This document shows, piece after piece, positions 53,170 through 61,207 of a DNA stretch of 64,000 bases (positions are counted from its first letter, which is position 1; every line of letters starts with the position of its first letter). Source of the DNA: Taishania sp965247975 (GTDB lineage: Bacteria; Bacteroidota; Bacteroidia; Flavobacteriales_D; Crocinitomicaceae); the NCBI GenBank assembly GCA_965247975.1, contig OZ252050.1:3348001-3412000 (forward strand). Direction: 5' to 3'. The notes under the pieces were generated by a model that did no database searches, was not told the origin of the DNA, and was given only the letters and a program-made list of their open reading frames with translations. The position numbers and the translations under genes are program-made.

Positions 53170-54255
53170 TCAAACTTTAGTAATAAGTCTCGGCTCAAAA
53201 TCTTTACGCGCTTCAGCCAATTCTTTTTCGCGCGCAGCTTCTTTGCGCTTGCGCTCTTCGATGATTGGATCTGGTTTTGAAACAGGTTTTTCGCCATCTT
53301 TGAACGGTTCACTCGGAACTAAACCAAGAATTTCAAACATTTCTTTGTCTTCGTTAAATTCTGGATTTGGGGTTGTTAATAATTTATCTCCAGCAAAAAT
53401 AGATCCGGCTCCAGCCATAAAGCACAATGCTTGACCTTCCATGTTCATTTTCGTTCTGCCAGCAGATAAGCGAATTACGGATTGTGGAAAAGCAATACGA
53501 GATGTTGCCACCATGCGAATCATTTCCCATTGTTCAATCGGTTTTTGATCGGCTAACGGTGTTCCTTCAACTGCAACCAACGCATTGATTGGAATGGACT
53601 CAGGCGGATTTTCCATCTCCATATAACTCATCAACAATCCGATGCGATCTTCAACTGCTTCACCCATGCCTATGATTCCACCAGAACAAACTGAAATGCC
53701 AGCTTTTCGGGCATTATCAATTGTTTTTAAACGATCATCATATTCACGTGTAGAAATCACATCATCGTAAAAATCAGGTGATGTATCCAAATTATGGTTG
53801 TAGGCGAACAATCCTGCATTTTTCAGTCGAACGGCTTGATCTTCATTCATCATACCAAGCGTGCAACAAACCTCCATGTCCAAATCGTTTACTGATTGAA
53901 CCATTTCAATCACATTGTCAAAATCTTTATTGTCGCGCACTTCACGCCACGCAGCACCCATACATAAACGCGAAGAACCATTTGCTTTTGCATTTTTCGC
54001 TTGCTCGATCACAGACTCAACTGACATCAATTTGTGCGCTTCCACATCTGTGTGGTAACGAGCCGCCTGTGGACAATAACCACAATCCTCTGGACATCCA
54101 CCAGTTTTGATACTTAGCAATGAAGACATTTGTACTTCACGCGGGTTGTGAAATTGACGATGAATAGTCGCTGCTTCGAACACTAATTCTAATAGTGGTT
54201 TATTGTATAATGCTAATAATTGTTCTTTGGTTGAATATGCTGGATTTACTTTCAT
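53170..54255 (-). CDS. bioB: Biotin synthase
   Basis: A 361-residue radical SAM enzyme that inserts sulfur into dethiobiotin. The CxxxCxxC cluster is at Cys54, Cys58 and Cys61 (GGCPEDCGYCPQA), with the Arg-containing AGRTK segment and the C-terminal HAGANSIF-like stretch (FMAGAGSIFAGDKLLTT). The last 45 residues are Lys/Glu-rich and longer than in E. coli. It is the first gene of the pair and has a TATCTTTG box 17 nt upstream. Other biotin genes (bioA, bioD, bioC) are not in the window. Confidence 0.95.
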   Translation of the reverse strand: MKVNPAYSTKEQLLALYNKPLLELVFEAATIHRQFHNPREVQMSSLLSIKTGGCPEDCGYCPQAARYHTDVEAHKLMSVESVIEQAKNAKANGSSRLCMGAAWREVRDNKDFDNVIEMVQSVNDLDMEVCCTLGMMNEDQAVRLKNAGLFAYNHNLDTSPDFYDDVISTREYDDRLKTIDNARKAGISVCSGGIIGMGEAVEDRIGLLMSYMEMENPPESIPINALVAVEGTPLADQKPIEQWEMIRMVATSRIAFPQSVIRLSAGRTKMNMEGQALCFMAGAGSIFAGDKLLTTPNPEFNEDKEMFEILGLVPSEPFKDGEKPVSKPDPIIEERKRKEAAREKELAEARKDFEPRLITKV

Positions 54256-54272
54256 AGACTTTTAATATGAAA

Positions 54273-54280
54273 CAAAGATA
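54273..54280 (-). promoter_or_regulatory. -7 box of bioB promoter
   Basis: TATCTTTG on the minus strand, 17 nt before bioB. Confidence 0.45.
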
Positions 54281-54303
54281 ATCAAGGGAATTGAAGTTTG
54301 AAT

Positions 54304-54335
54304 CTTCAAATTTTCAAATCTTCAAATTTTCAAAT
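54304..54335. repeat. Two exact tandem copies of a 16-bp unit
   Basis: CTTCAAATTTTCAAAT occurs at 54304-54319 and 54320-54335 without mismatch, between ispF and bioB. It is probably slippage-prone spacer. Confidence 0.85.
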
Positions 54336-54812
54336 TAATTTAATCAGGAGACATACTGCATACGCTTTAATGGCTTTTCGTTCGCCAAATGAATCCACTT
54401 TTTCGTGCGTGGTTGCTTTGATGGAAACGCGGTCTAAATCACACTGTACAATTTCTGAGATGATTTTTTGCATGTCAGGAATGTGTGGATTTAATTTTGG
54501 TTTTTCTAGAATTACGGTGCAATCCATGTTAACTATCGAAAATCCTTTTTCTTGAATCAAATGATATACATTTTTCAACAAAATTTTACTGTCGATTCCT
54601 TTGTATTGCGGATCTGTGTCTGAGAAATGAAAACCTATGTCGCGCAAATTGAGAGCTCCGAGCATGGCATCACAAATAGCATGGAGCAAAACATCTGCAT
54701 CAGAATGACCTAATGCTCCTAAATCTGATTCGATTTTTTTTCCGCCGATAAAAAGTTCGCGGGAATCAACGAGTTGATGTACATCTACCCCGAAACCGAT
54801 TCGGATATCCAT
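54330..54812 (-). CDS. ispF: 2-C-methyl-D-erythritol 2,4-cyclodiphosphate synthase
   Basis: A 160-residue enzyme of the MEP isoprenoid pathway that releases CMP and closes the cyclic diphosphate. Metal ligands Asp10 and His12 (GFGVDVHQL) and His44 (GHSDADVLLHAICDA) are in place, as is the C-terminal SIKATTHEKVDSFGERKAI segment. It starts 2 nt after the porV stop, so isoprenoid synthesis is co-transcribed with a T9SS gene. Confidence 0.95.
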   Translation of the reverse strand: MDIRIGFGVDVHQLVDSRELFIGGKKIESDLGALGHSDADVLLHAICDAMLGALNLRDIGFHFSDTDPQYKGIDSKILLKNVYHLIQEKGFSIVNMDCTVILEKPKLNPHIPDMQKIISEIVQCDLDRVSIKATTHEKVDSFGERKAIKAYAVCLLIKLI

Positions 54813-54814
54813 GA

Positions 54815-56089
54815 TTACTCAGGTTTTGCTTCGTCAGATGCTGCCGTGTTACGGTCATCAAACGTAAAGCGAAGTGTGAATCGCAAAGTATTTGCTAGTG
54901 GAGATCTTCTTCCTCCTACAGCTGCTAAGTATGAAAAGTCCAAACCAAATTTGTTGTACTTCACTCCAAAACCTAAATTAAAATACTGACGATTTCCTTT
55001 ATTTGGTGCTTCGTAAAAATAACCTGCACGAACCGCAAATACATCGTTGTACCAATATTCCAAACCTGCACAAACATTTATTTCAGATAATTCCTCTCTG
55101 AATTTTGAGTTTTTCACAACTTGGTAAGTTCCATCATCGTTTTTGATGTAATTTCCATTTTCATCTGTAGCCAATTTTCCTGGCGCATCGTAAAAAGATT
55201 GAATTACTCCACCAATAACACCTACATCGCTTGATTTTCCAGAAACTAATTGAACATCTGGATTTGCTGTTGTACCAACATTCAAATAAGTCGCTGGCGT
55301 AGGAACTAATAATTTTTGGATGTCAATGGCCAATGTCAAACTGTTGAATTTATCAAATTTAGCCTTGAATGAATTTCCAATTTTAATGTTCATTGGAATG
55401 AAATCACGGTTTTGCGTATTTGAATAAGCTACTTTGTTACCAAGGTTGTTTATCGTTGTAGCGAATGTATAGGTTCCATTCAATTTTCCGATACGTGCTT
55501 CATCATTAAAAAATGTGTACGAAATATCTGCTGCTCCAGCGTTTGCTGCCTTAGAATCAACTCCTTCTACTACCAAACCTTTGGTCAAATTGGAATTGGC
55601 AAATTTTGCACTTAACCCAACACTTGAGCGAGCACCTAAACGAAACGCGTACGAACCAGTGAATTCAAATTCAGCAGGAGTATCGTTACGAGTGACATTA
55701 CCAGAAATATCCGTAAAGGTGATATTCCCTAAACTAAAATAGCGCATTGCTCCGCCTAAAACATGTCTTTCTCCAATCTTAGAATAACCAGCTAAATAAG
55801 ACAAGTGAATGTCATTTGTTAGTTGTCTTAACCACGGAGTATAAGAAACGCTTATTTCAGCTTTGTCTTTGGCAAAAATCAACATTGATGTGTTCCAATA
55901 TATTGAAGAAGAATTTCCGCTTAATGCCGTTCCTGCATCACCCATACCGCCTGCGCGAGAATCTGGTGTGATAGCCATAAAAGGCAACGCTGTTGTTATA
56001 GTGTTTAGCTGCAAGTCTTTAGCGTCTGCTTGTGCGCTTAGCGTAAAACTTGTAAATAAGGTGATTATTCCTAAAAAAATATTCTTCAT
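54815..56089 (-). CDS. porV: T9SS outer-membrane protein PorV
   Basis: A 424-residue beta-barrel that, with PorU, shuttles T9SS cargo to the attachment complex. Signal peptide (1-19), then the diagnostic N-terminal pattern AITTALPFMAITPDSRAGGMGDAGTALSGNSSSIYWN, where the MGDAG and SIYWN segments are shared by PorV orthologues; the C-terminus is Gly/Phe-rich barrel strands plus a charged tail. It follows porU on the same strand with 61 nt between, which includes a TATATTTG box, so it can be expressed alone. ispF follows by 2 nt. Confidence 0.9.
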   Translation of the reverse strand: MKNIFLGIITLFTSFTLSAQADAKDLQLNTITTALPFMAITPDSRAGGMGDAGTALSGNSSSIYWNTSMLIFAKDKAEISVSYTPWLRQLTNDIHLSYLAGYSKIGERHVLGGAMRYFSLGNITFTDISGNVTRNDTPAEFEFTGSYAFRLGARSSVGLSAKFANSNLTKGLVVEGVDSKAANAGAADISYTFFNDEARIGKLNGTYTFATTINNLGNKVAYSNTQNRDFIPMNIKIGNSFKAKFDKFNSLTLAIDIQKLLVPTPATYLNVGTTANPDVQLVSGKSSDVGVIGGVIQSFYDAPGKLATDENGNYIKNDDGTYQVVKNSKFREELSEINVCAGLEYWYNDVFAVRAGYFYEAPNKGNRQYFNLGFGVKYNKFGLDFSYLAAVGGRRSPLANTLRFTLRFTFDDRNTAASDEAKPE

Positions 56090-56115
56090 TCTGCTTGATA
56101 ATAATTTCGTGCTGG

Positions 56116-56123
56116 CAAATATA
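56116..56123 (-). promoter_or_regulatory. -7 box of porV promoter
   Basis: TATATTTG on the minus strand, 26 nt before porV and within the porU-porV gap. Confidence 0.45.
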
Positions 56124-56150
56124 CGTAATTGTGTAACCTTTATTGTATTA

Positions 56151-59100
56151 CTAGCGCAATAAAACTAATTTTTCCAATTTTTCTGATGTTAATCCTTCAG
56201 GGGTTTTTACTTTCAATCGATACACATAAACACCTTTGGCAAGTTGGTCTCCGTAATCGTCTTTGCCGTCCCAAGCGATTCCTTCAGAACGATAACCTGA
56301 CGTATAAATGTTTTTGTTAATTGTTTTAACTAATTTTCCTGACACTGTGAAAATTTGAATTTGCGTTTCCAAATCTGTGCAACACTGATTGTGCTCAAAA
56401 AAGAACTCCGTATTTGTTGTAAATGGATTTGGATAATTCAAAACATGTTCCAATGTCATTTCAGATTCTTTTTGAACTACAAACTCAATTTGTTGTTCAG
56501 AAGAGTTATTATTTACATCCCATATTTTTAGGCGCAATGTATGCGATCCTGCAGCCAATTCATTGAATTGAAAACGAATTTCACCTGATTGATATGTATC
56601 TAAATTAGCTGTATAATAAGAATTTAACACAATAGGATCAGAGGTGTTTCCATCAAGAATTGCTGTGATGTCGTGACCAATTCCGTTTCCAACTGTATTC
56701 ACTCCATTTTCATCAAAAATTTTGGCAATTAAAATAGGCGTTTCATTCGTGATTCCGGTATTCACAAAATTTTCATTATTCAAGAACATGGTAATTTCAG
56801 GACCTACGTTATCGTTCAACCCATTTGGATTTAATCCTCCAACAGTAACTCTTGTATCAACACCTATGGCATCTGAACTGCTGTTATTCGCATAAAGACT
56901 AAACTTTCCATTTCCATAAGAATAGTCAATGTCTTTTGGCGCAATAAATTCAAAGCTAAAATAACCATTCGTTACTGTTGATTTTCCACGATAAATGATG
57001 TTCTGTTGCAATTCAAAGGGTTGAACAGACGTCTCATTGTATTCACCTAACGTTACCATTTGCTTTGGTTTATCATATAACGAAGGTGATGCAACACCAT
57101 TAAAACTTGTCAAAATATTACCAGAAAAATCTTCCAAATGCCCTTTTACTTTTGCTTTAGTTAAGGCTCTAATCGTATCTTGTACAATTCCAGGAGCAAA
57201 ACCATTGATACTATCGATGACCATGTTGTATTTAGGAACCGCAATGGTCAAAGCTGGGTCTCCGATAAGTACCAAAGCCAATTTATTCTCGTTGGCATCT
57301 GTTACACTTACTTTTGAATTCATCACAATTTGGCCAAATGTGCGTGGGGAAAAATCTGTATTTCGTACAAATGCATTTTCTGAAAATTTCTCAAGAATTT
57401 CAAATGCAACACCATAATATACAGAACGAGTTGTAGTTAAAAGTGCAATTGCTCCACCAATTGGATTCAAAGCCATGTATTCTCCAGCAGAAAGTCTTGA
57501 TCCGTCATCAAAGCGCGTAAATTCACATGTTGCGGACACAAACAAGGGTAAATTATCAATGTTTTTTAAGGCTTGAATTTGTGGAATGGTCACGATGCGT
57601 TGTGCAGCAAGGCCAGCTTCACCCCCATGTCCAACATATGTCATAACCAAAGCGCCTTGCTCAAAATGATTGGTAATTGCATCTACTACCTGTGGGTATC
57701 TATAGCCTCCTGCTGTGACAGTTCTTGGAAAAGCATCCAAATACAATTTGTCGATGTTAAACTCTTCGTTGTTTGCTTCCAACTCTGAGTAAACTTGTTC
57801 TTGATTTGTAAAGAACGCATCCTCAGCATCCGCCATATTGACAATTTCAGTTCTCCAATCGCCAAAAGTAGAAGTACTCACACCATCTATGCAATTCACA
57901 TTGTTTGCAGCAAACAAAGTAGAACCATTTTTCATGTAATGCTCAATTTTATCAACTTGTTCTTTTGCTGTTTGGGCATCATTTACTAATATTCTTCCAA
58001 CTCCAACATCCACCTTGTTAGAACCCGAAAACGACTCTGTATCATCTAAAAATGCATAGAAATCATCGGTAACAATATTATTAATCAGACTTTCGCCATT
58101 AAAACCTCCCACTACTTGATATGTCGGTATCCAATTGGTATTTCCTCCAATTCTGTTTTTTGGATCATAGGTTCCATCTCCAAACAATGTCAAGTACTTT
58201 GGTTTTTTCGTGTCATCACCAGCTGCGCGATCGTAGAACATTTTAACAAACATTCGAATGGCAGTTGGATCCAAAGCTCCTGAACTGAATTCGTTGTAAA
58301 TTTGATCTGTTGTTGCAACATGAACTGTCATCCCAGCGCTTCTGTGCAAGTCCGCCAAACGGTTAGCTTGAGATAAAAAAGATGGATGAGTGACAATGAT
58401 ATTTTCAGCAAAATCCAAGCTGTGAAGGTCTTGATTTTCAATTTTGCCAACAACTAATGGCGCTAAAAAAGTTAATCCATTGCTTGCCACAAATTCAGTG
58501 ATCGTATCAAAAGCTGCTTTAAATGTGTAATTAGAGCCGCTGTAGGTTCCATTGATTTTTTTCGGATGATGTTTATCTGTGACATTCCAAACAAATGCAT
58601 CTGTCAAAGGCATATTAGAAATTGTAAACTCTCCAATATTTCCAGCACCAACAGAAGGTAAATCATGGAAATTAAATTGAGAACCTGTAAAAACCAAACT
58701 TCTACGGGTATTCAAGACAATTCGGTCCAAATATGCAATTATTGCTGCCGTGCTGCGCGAAACCGTTAGTTCCAAATTAAGATTAGCATTCGATGAAGTA
58801 AAGTTCATGTTCGTGGTTGTTCGGCTATAATCTGGTGTCGATACACCTAAACTAGCTGTACTCAAAGTAGTTCCATTTAACGAATATGATATGCTGGCGC
58901 TGCTGCCTGTTGGGCCTTTTTTAGCAGCCATGACGCTAGTGAACGAAGAATTAAAACTAGGATCAATATTGGGTACATTAAAACTAAAATTTCTATTGAG
59001 TTGAACGTCAAACAATTCTCCATACCAACGCTGCCCAGATGAAACAATGTTCACTGCATCCAACTCATGTACATCTTTATATGAATAACTAGTTAAAGGA

Positions 59101-60020
59101 TGCGTTGTTGCGCCACTCGGAGCAATTTCATTTTGAATTCGTGCAGGAACATTTGTTGGATTAATGTTTATATAGTAGTAACTGAAATTTGAATAAATGT
59201 TTTTGTCTTGTTCAAATTTCCCAGTTGTTGAAGAACCATACCAACGATCTGGTCCCCAGCCATAAAACAAAATGTAGTCTCCTTCGTCGAAAACACCATC
59301 CGTCTCTCCATTGATAATAATGGAATTTAACGCCAAATCATCTGTTCTGTATTTACTATTTGACTCTGGTAATCTACCTTCACCGTTTCCATAAATATTT
59401 ATTTGTTGTGGATTTAATGATTCAACGTCTATCCCCAAACTTGCTAACAAAGCTCGATCAATTTTATAGACTCCATCTTTGTTCACCGAAATTTTATACC
59501 AGTCACCCGAACCTGATCGCAATACAGATTCACTCACAAAATCTTTTTCAACACTAATGGCACTCGATTTTTTGTTCTTTTTAATTGATACACTTGCTAT
59601 TCGTTTAATTTGACCATTTATTTTTACAAATGGAAAAAAATCCACTACAAGAAATCGTTTCCCGCCACCATTTGTTACAATCATGTCAGGTTCAAAAACA
59701 GCTGGCACATTAACAGAATATGACATTAAGTAACTAATATCTGCCTTTGTTGCATCGGAGATTGTATAGTCAAACAATTCTAATTGTGCATTAAATCCTT
59801 TCGGAACCTCTTCGATGTAATGAAAGTTATTTCCTTGTCCAACCGAACCTTGACCTTCAATGTGAGGCATAATGATTTCGATCCCTTCGAGTTGTTCTTT
59901 AATAGGCTCTAGCCATACTAAGTTCAATTCTAATTTCTCTTGGGAAAAACCAAAACCAACAACGAATATTGCAATGATTGAAAAAAAATACGACTTTAAC
60001 ATTGAATGACTTCTATACAT
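56151..60020 (-). CDS. porU: T9SS C-terminal signal peptidase PorU
   Basis: A 1289-residue gingipain-like (C25) cysteine protease/sortase that removes the C-terminal sorting domain and links cargo to lipid on the cell surface. Signal peptide (about 7-26), a large beta N-terminal region, the C25 catalytic region with His798 (TYVGHGGEAGL) and Cys832 (FVSATCEFTR), then beta domains and a FlgD-like C-terminal module (TNTEFFFEHNQ through GVYVYRLKV). PorU is itself T9SS-like in its tail. The start is the ATG at 60018-60020; a second ATG at residue 7 is possible. TAATTTTG box 17 nt upstream. Confidence 0.95.
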   Translation of the reverse strand: MYRSHSMLKSYFFSIIAIFVVGFGFSQEKLELNLVWLEPIKEQLEGIEIIMPHIEGQGSVGQGNNFHYIEEVPKGFNAQLELFDYTISDATKADISYLMSYSVNVPAVFEPDMIVTNGGGKRFLVVDFFPFVKINGQIKRIASVSIKKNKKSSAISVEKDFVSESVLRSGSGDWYKISVNKDGVYKIDRALLASLGIDVESLNPQQINIYGNGEGRLPESNSKYRTDDLALNSIIINGETDGVFDEGDYILFYGWGPDRWYGSSTTGKFEQDKNIYSNFSYYYININPTNVPARIQNEIAPSGATTHPLTSYSYKDVHELDAVNIVSSGQRWYGELFDVQLNRNFSFNVPNIDPSFNSSFTSVMAAKKGPTGSSASISYSLNGTTLSTASLGVSTPDYSRTTTNMNFTSSNANLNLELTVSRSTAAIIAYLDRIVLNTRRSLVFTGSQFNFHDLPSVGAGNIGEFTISNMPLTDAFVWNVTDKHHPKKINGTYSGSNYTFKAAFDTITEFVASNGLTFLAPLVVGKIENQDLHSLDFAENIIVTHPSFLSQANRLADLHRSAGMTVHVATTDQIYNEFSSGALDPTAIRMFVKMFYDRAAGDDTKKPKYLTLFGDGTYDPKNRIGGNTNWIPTYQVVGGFNGESLINNIVTDDFYAFLDDTESFSGSNKVDVGVGRILVNDAQTAKEQVDKIEHYMKNGSTLFAANNVNCIDGVSTSTFGDWRTEIVNMADAEDAFFTNQEQVYSELEANNEEFNIDKLYLDAFPRTVTAGGYRYPQVVDAITNHFEQGALVMTYVGHGGEAGLAAQRIVTIPQIQALKNIDNLPLFVSATCEFTRFDDGSRLSAGEYMALNPIGGAIALLTTTRSVYYGVAFEILEKFSENAFVRNTDFSPRTFGQIVMNSKVSVTDANENKLALVLIGDPALTIAVPKYNMVIDSINGFAPGIVQDTIRALTKAKVKGHLEDFSGNILTSFNGVASPSLYDKPKQMVTLGEYNETSVQPFELQQNIIYRGKSTVTNGYFSFEFIAPKDIDYSYGNGKFSLYANNSSSDAIGVDTRVTVGGLNPNGLNDNVGPEITMFLNNENFVNTGITNETPILIAKIFDENGVNTVGNGIGHDITAILDGNTSDPIVLNSYYTANLDTYQSGEIRFQFNELAAGSHTLRLKIWDVNNNSSEQQIEFVVQKESEMTLEHVLNYPNPFTTNTEFFFEHNQCCTDLETQIQIFTVSGKLVKTINKNIYTSGYRSEGIAWDGKDDYGDQLAKGVYVYRLKVKTPEGLTSEKLEKLVLLR

Positions 60021-60037
60021 TTCACAAATATCTTTAA

Positions 60038-60045
60038 CAAAATTA
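60038..60045 (-). promoter_or_regulatory. -7 box of porU promoter
   Basis: TAATTTTG on the minus strand, 17 nt before porU, in the 156-bp gap shared with the divergent porP gene. Confidence 0.4.
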
Positions 60046-60176
60046 AGACTCGGATAAAAAAACGAAACATTTCTTTGAATATTATAAAGCGAATTACAAT
60101 CTTTGTAACTTATTTCGATGATATCCGTTTACCAAAAATGTTAAACACATACAAAATACTTTAACTTGTACCATTA

Positions 60177-61145
60177 ATGAAAGCATTTAAGCAAATATTA
60201 ACCGTTGGAATTGCTTGTTTCTTCTTTATGAATGCCAAGGCTCAAGATCCTACATTCACACAGTTCTATGCAAATCCAATTTATTTGAATCCCGCATTTG
60301 CTGGTTCACACGGATGTCCTCGCTTTTCAGCAAATTACAGAAATGAATGGCCGAGTTTGTCAGGTAATTATGTCACGTACGCTGCTGCATACGATCAATA
60401 TTTCAAAAATATTTCTGGCGGATTTGGCGTTCTTGCTTCTCATGACATGCAAGGAAAGGGAACAATTCAAACATCCATGTTAGGTTTGGTTTATTCTTAC
60501 CATTTAAAAGTGAATCGAAAATTCACGATGTTATTTGGTGCAAGAGCTGCTTGGTATCAAAAATTCTTGGATTGGGATAAACTGACTTTTGGTGATCAAA
60601 TCGACCCTAGAAAAGGTTTTATTTTCCAAACTGGCGACGTACCTCGAGGTGGTACACGTGGATTTTTTGATGCGTCAGCAGGGGTTGTTGGATACAGTAA
60701 AAATTTCTTTTTTGGTGTTGCCGCTCATCATCTTAACAGACCAAACGAGTCTATGATTATTGGGAAATCGCCGCTACCTATGCGGTTTACAGGTCACGCT
60801 GGTGCAGAAATAAGATTAGGTCAAAAAGGACAATACACAAATACTACGTCCATCATGCCTAACATTATTTACCAATACCAAAATGGTTTCCAAGAGTTGA
60901 ATATTGGTACGTATGTGAAATATAATATTTTCACAGCAGGTGCATGGTTCCGTAATCGTGATGCATTCATTATCGCGTTGGGTGTGAATACTGGTAATTT
61001 CAGAATTGGTTATAGCTATGATGTTACTGTATCTCAATTAAATAATGGTACTTCAGGTGGTTCCCATGAAGTTTCTCTTGGAATTAATTTAAATTGCAAA
61101 GTGAAATCACCAACGTTTAGATCCATTTCTTGTCCTTCTTTTTAA
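60177..61145 (+). CDS. PorP/SprF family T9SS membrane protein
   Basis: A 322-residue outer-membrane beta-barrel: signal peptide (1-22), then QDPTFTQFYANPIYLNPAFAGSHGCPRFSANYRNEWPSL, the hallmark N-terminus of the PorP/SprF family, and barrel strands to the end. PorP belongs to the T9SS core; SprF-like paralogues serve particular cargo such as adhesins. The gene is divergent from porU and 62 nt before gldJ. Two Cys (in GSHGCP and NLNCK/SCPSF) are unusual in the otherwise Cys-poor family. Confidence 0.9.
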   Translation: MKAFKQILTVGIACFFFMNAKAQDPTFTQFYANPIYLNPAFAGSHGCPRFSANYRNEWPSLSGNYVTYAAAYDQYFKNISGGFGVLASHDMQGKGTIQTSMLGLVYSYHLKVNRKFTMLFGARAAWYQKFLDWDKLTFGDQIDPRKGFIFQTGDVPRGGTRGFFDASAGVVGYSKNFFFGVAAHHLNRPNESMIIGKSPLPMRFTGHAGAEIRLGQKGQYTNTTSIMPNIIYQYQNGFQELNIGTYVKYNIFTAGAWFRNRDAFIIALGVNTGNFRIGYSYDVTVSQLNNGTSGGSHEVSLGINLNCKVKSPTFRSISCPSF

Positions 61146-61185
61146 AAAAAAGTGTAACGAAATATAAAACTAAGCGTTAATACAT

Positions 61186-61193
61186 TAAATTTG
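61186..61193 (+). promoter_or_regulatory. -7 box of gldJ promoter
   Basis: TAAATTTG, 14 nt before the gldJ ATG. It lets gldJ be expressed independently of the porP gene. Confidence 0.45.
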
Positions 61194-61207
61194 TGAAATT
61201 ATAAGCA

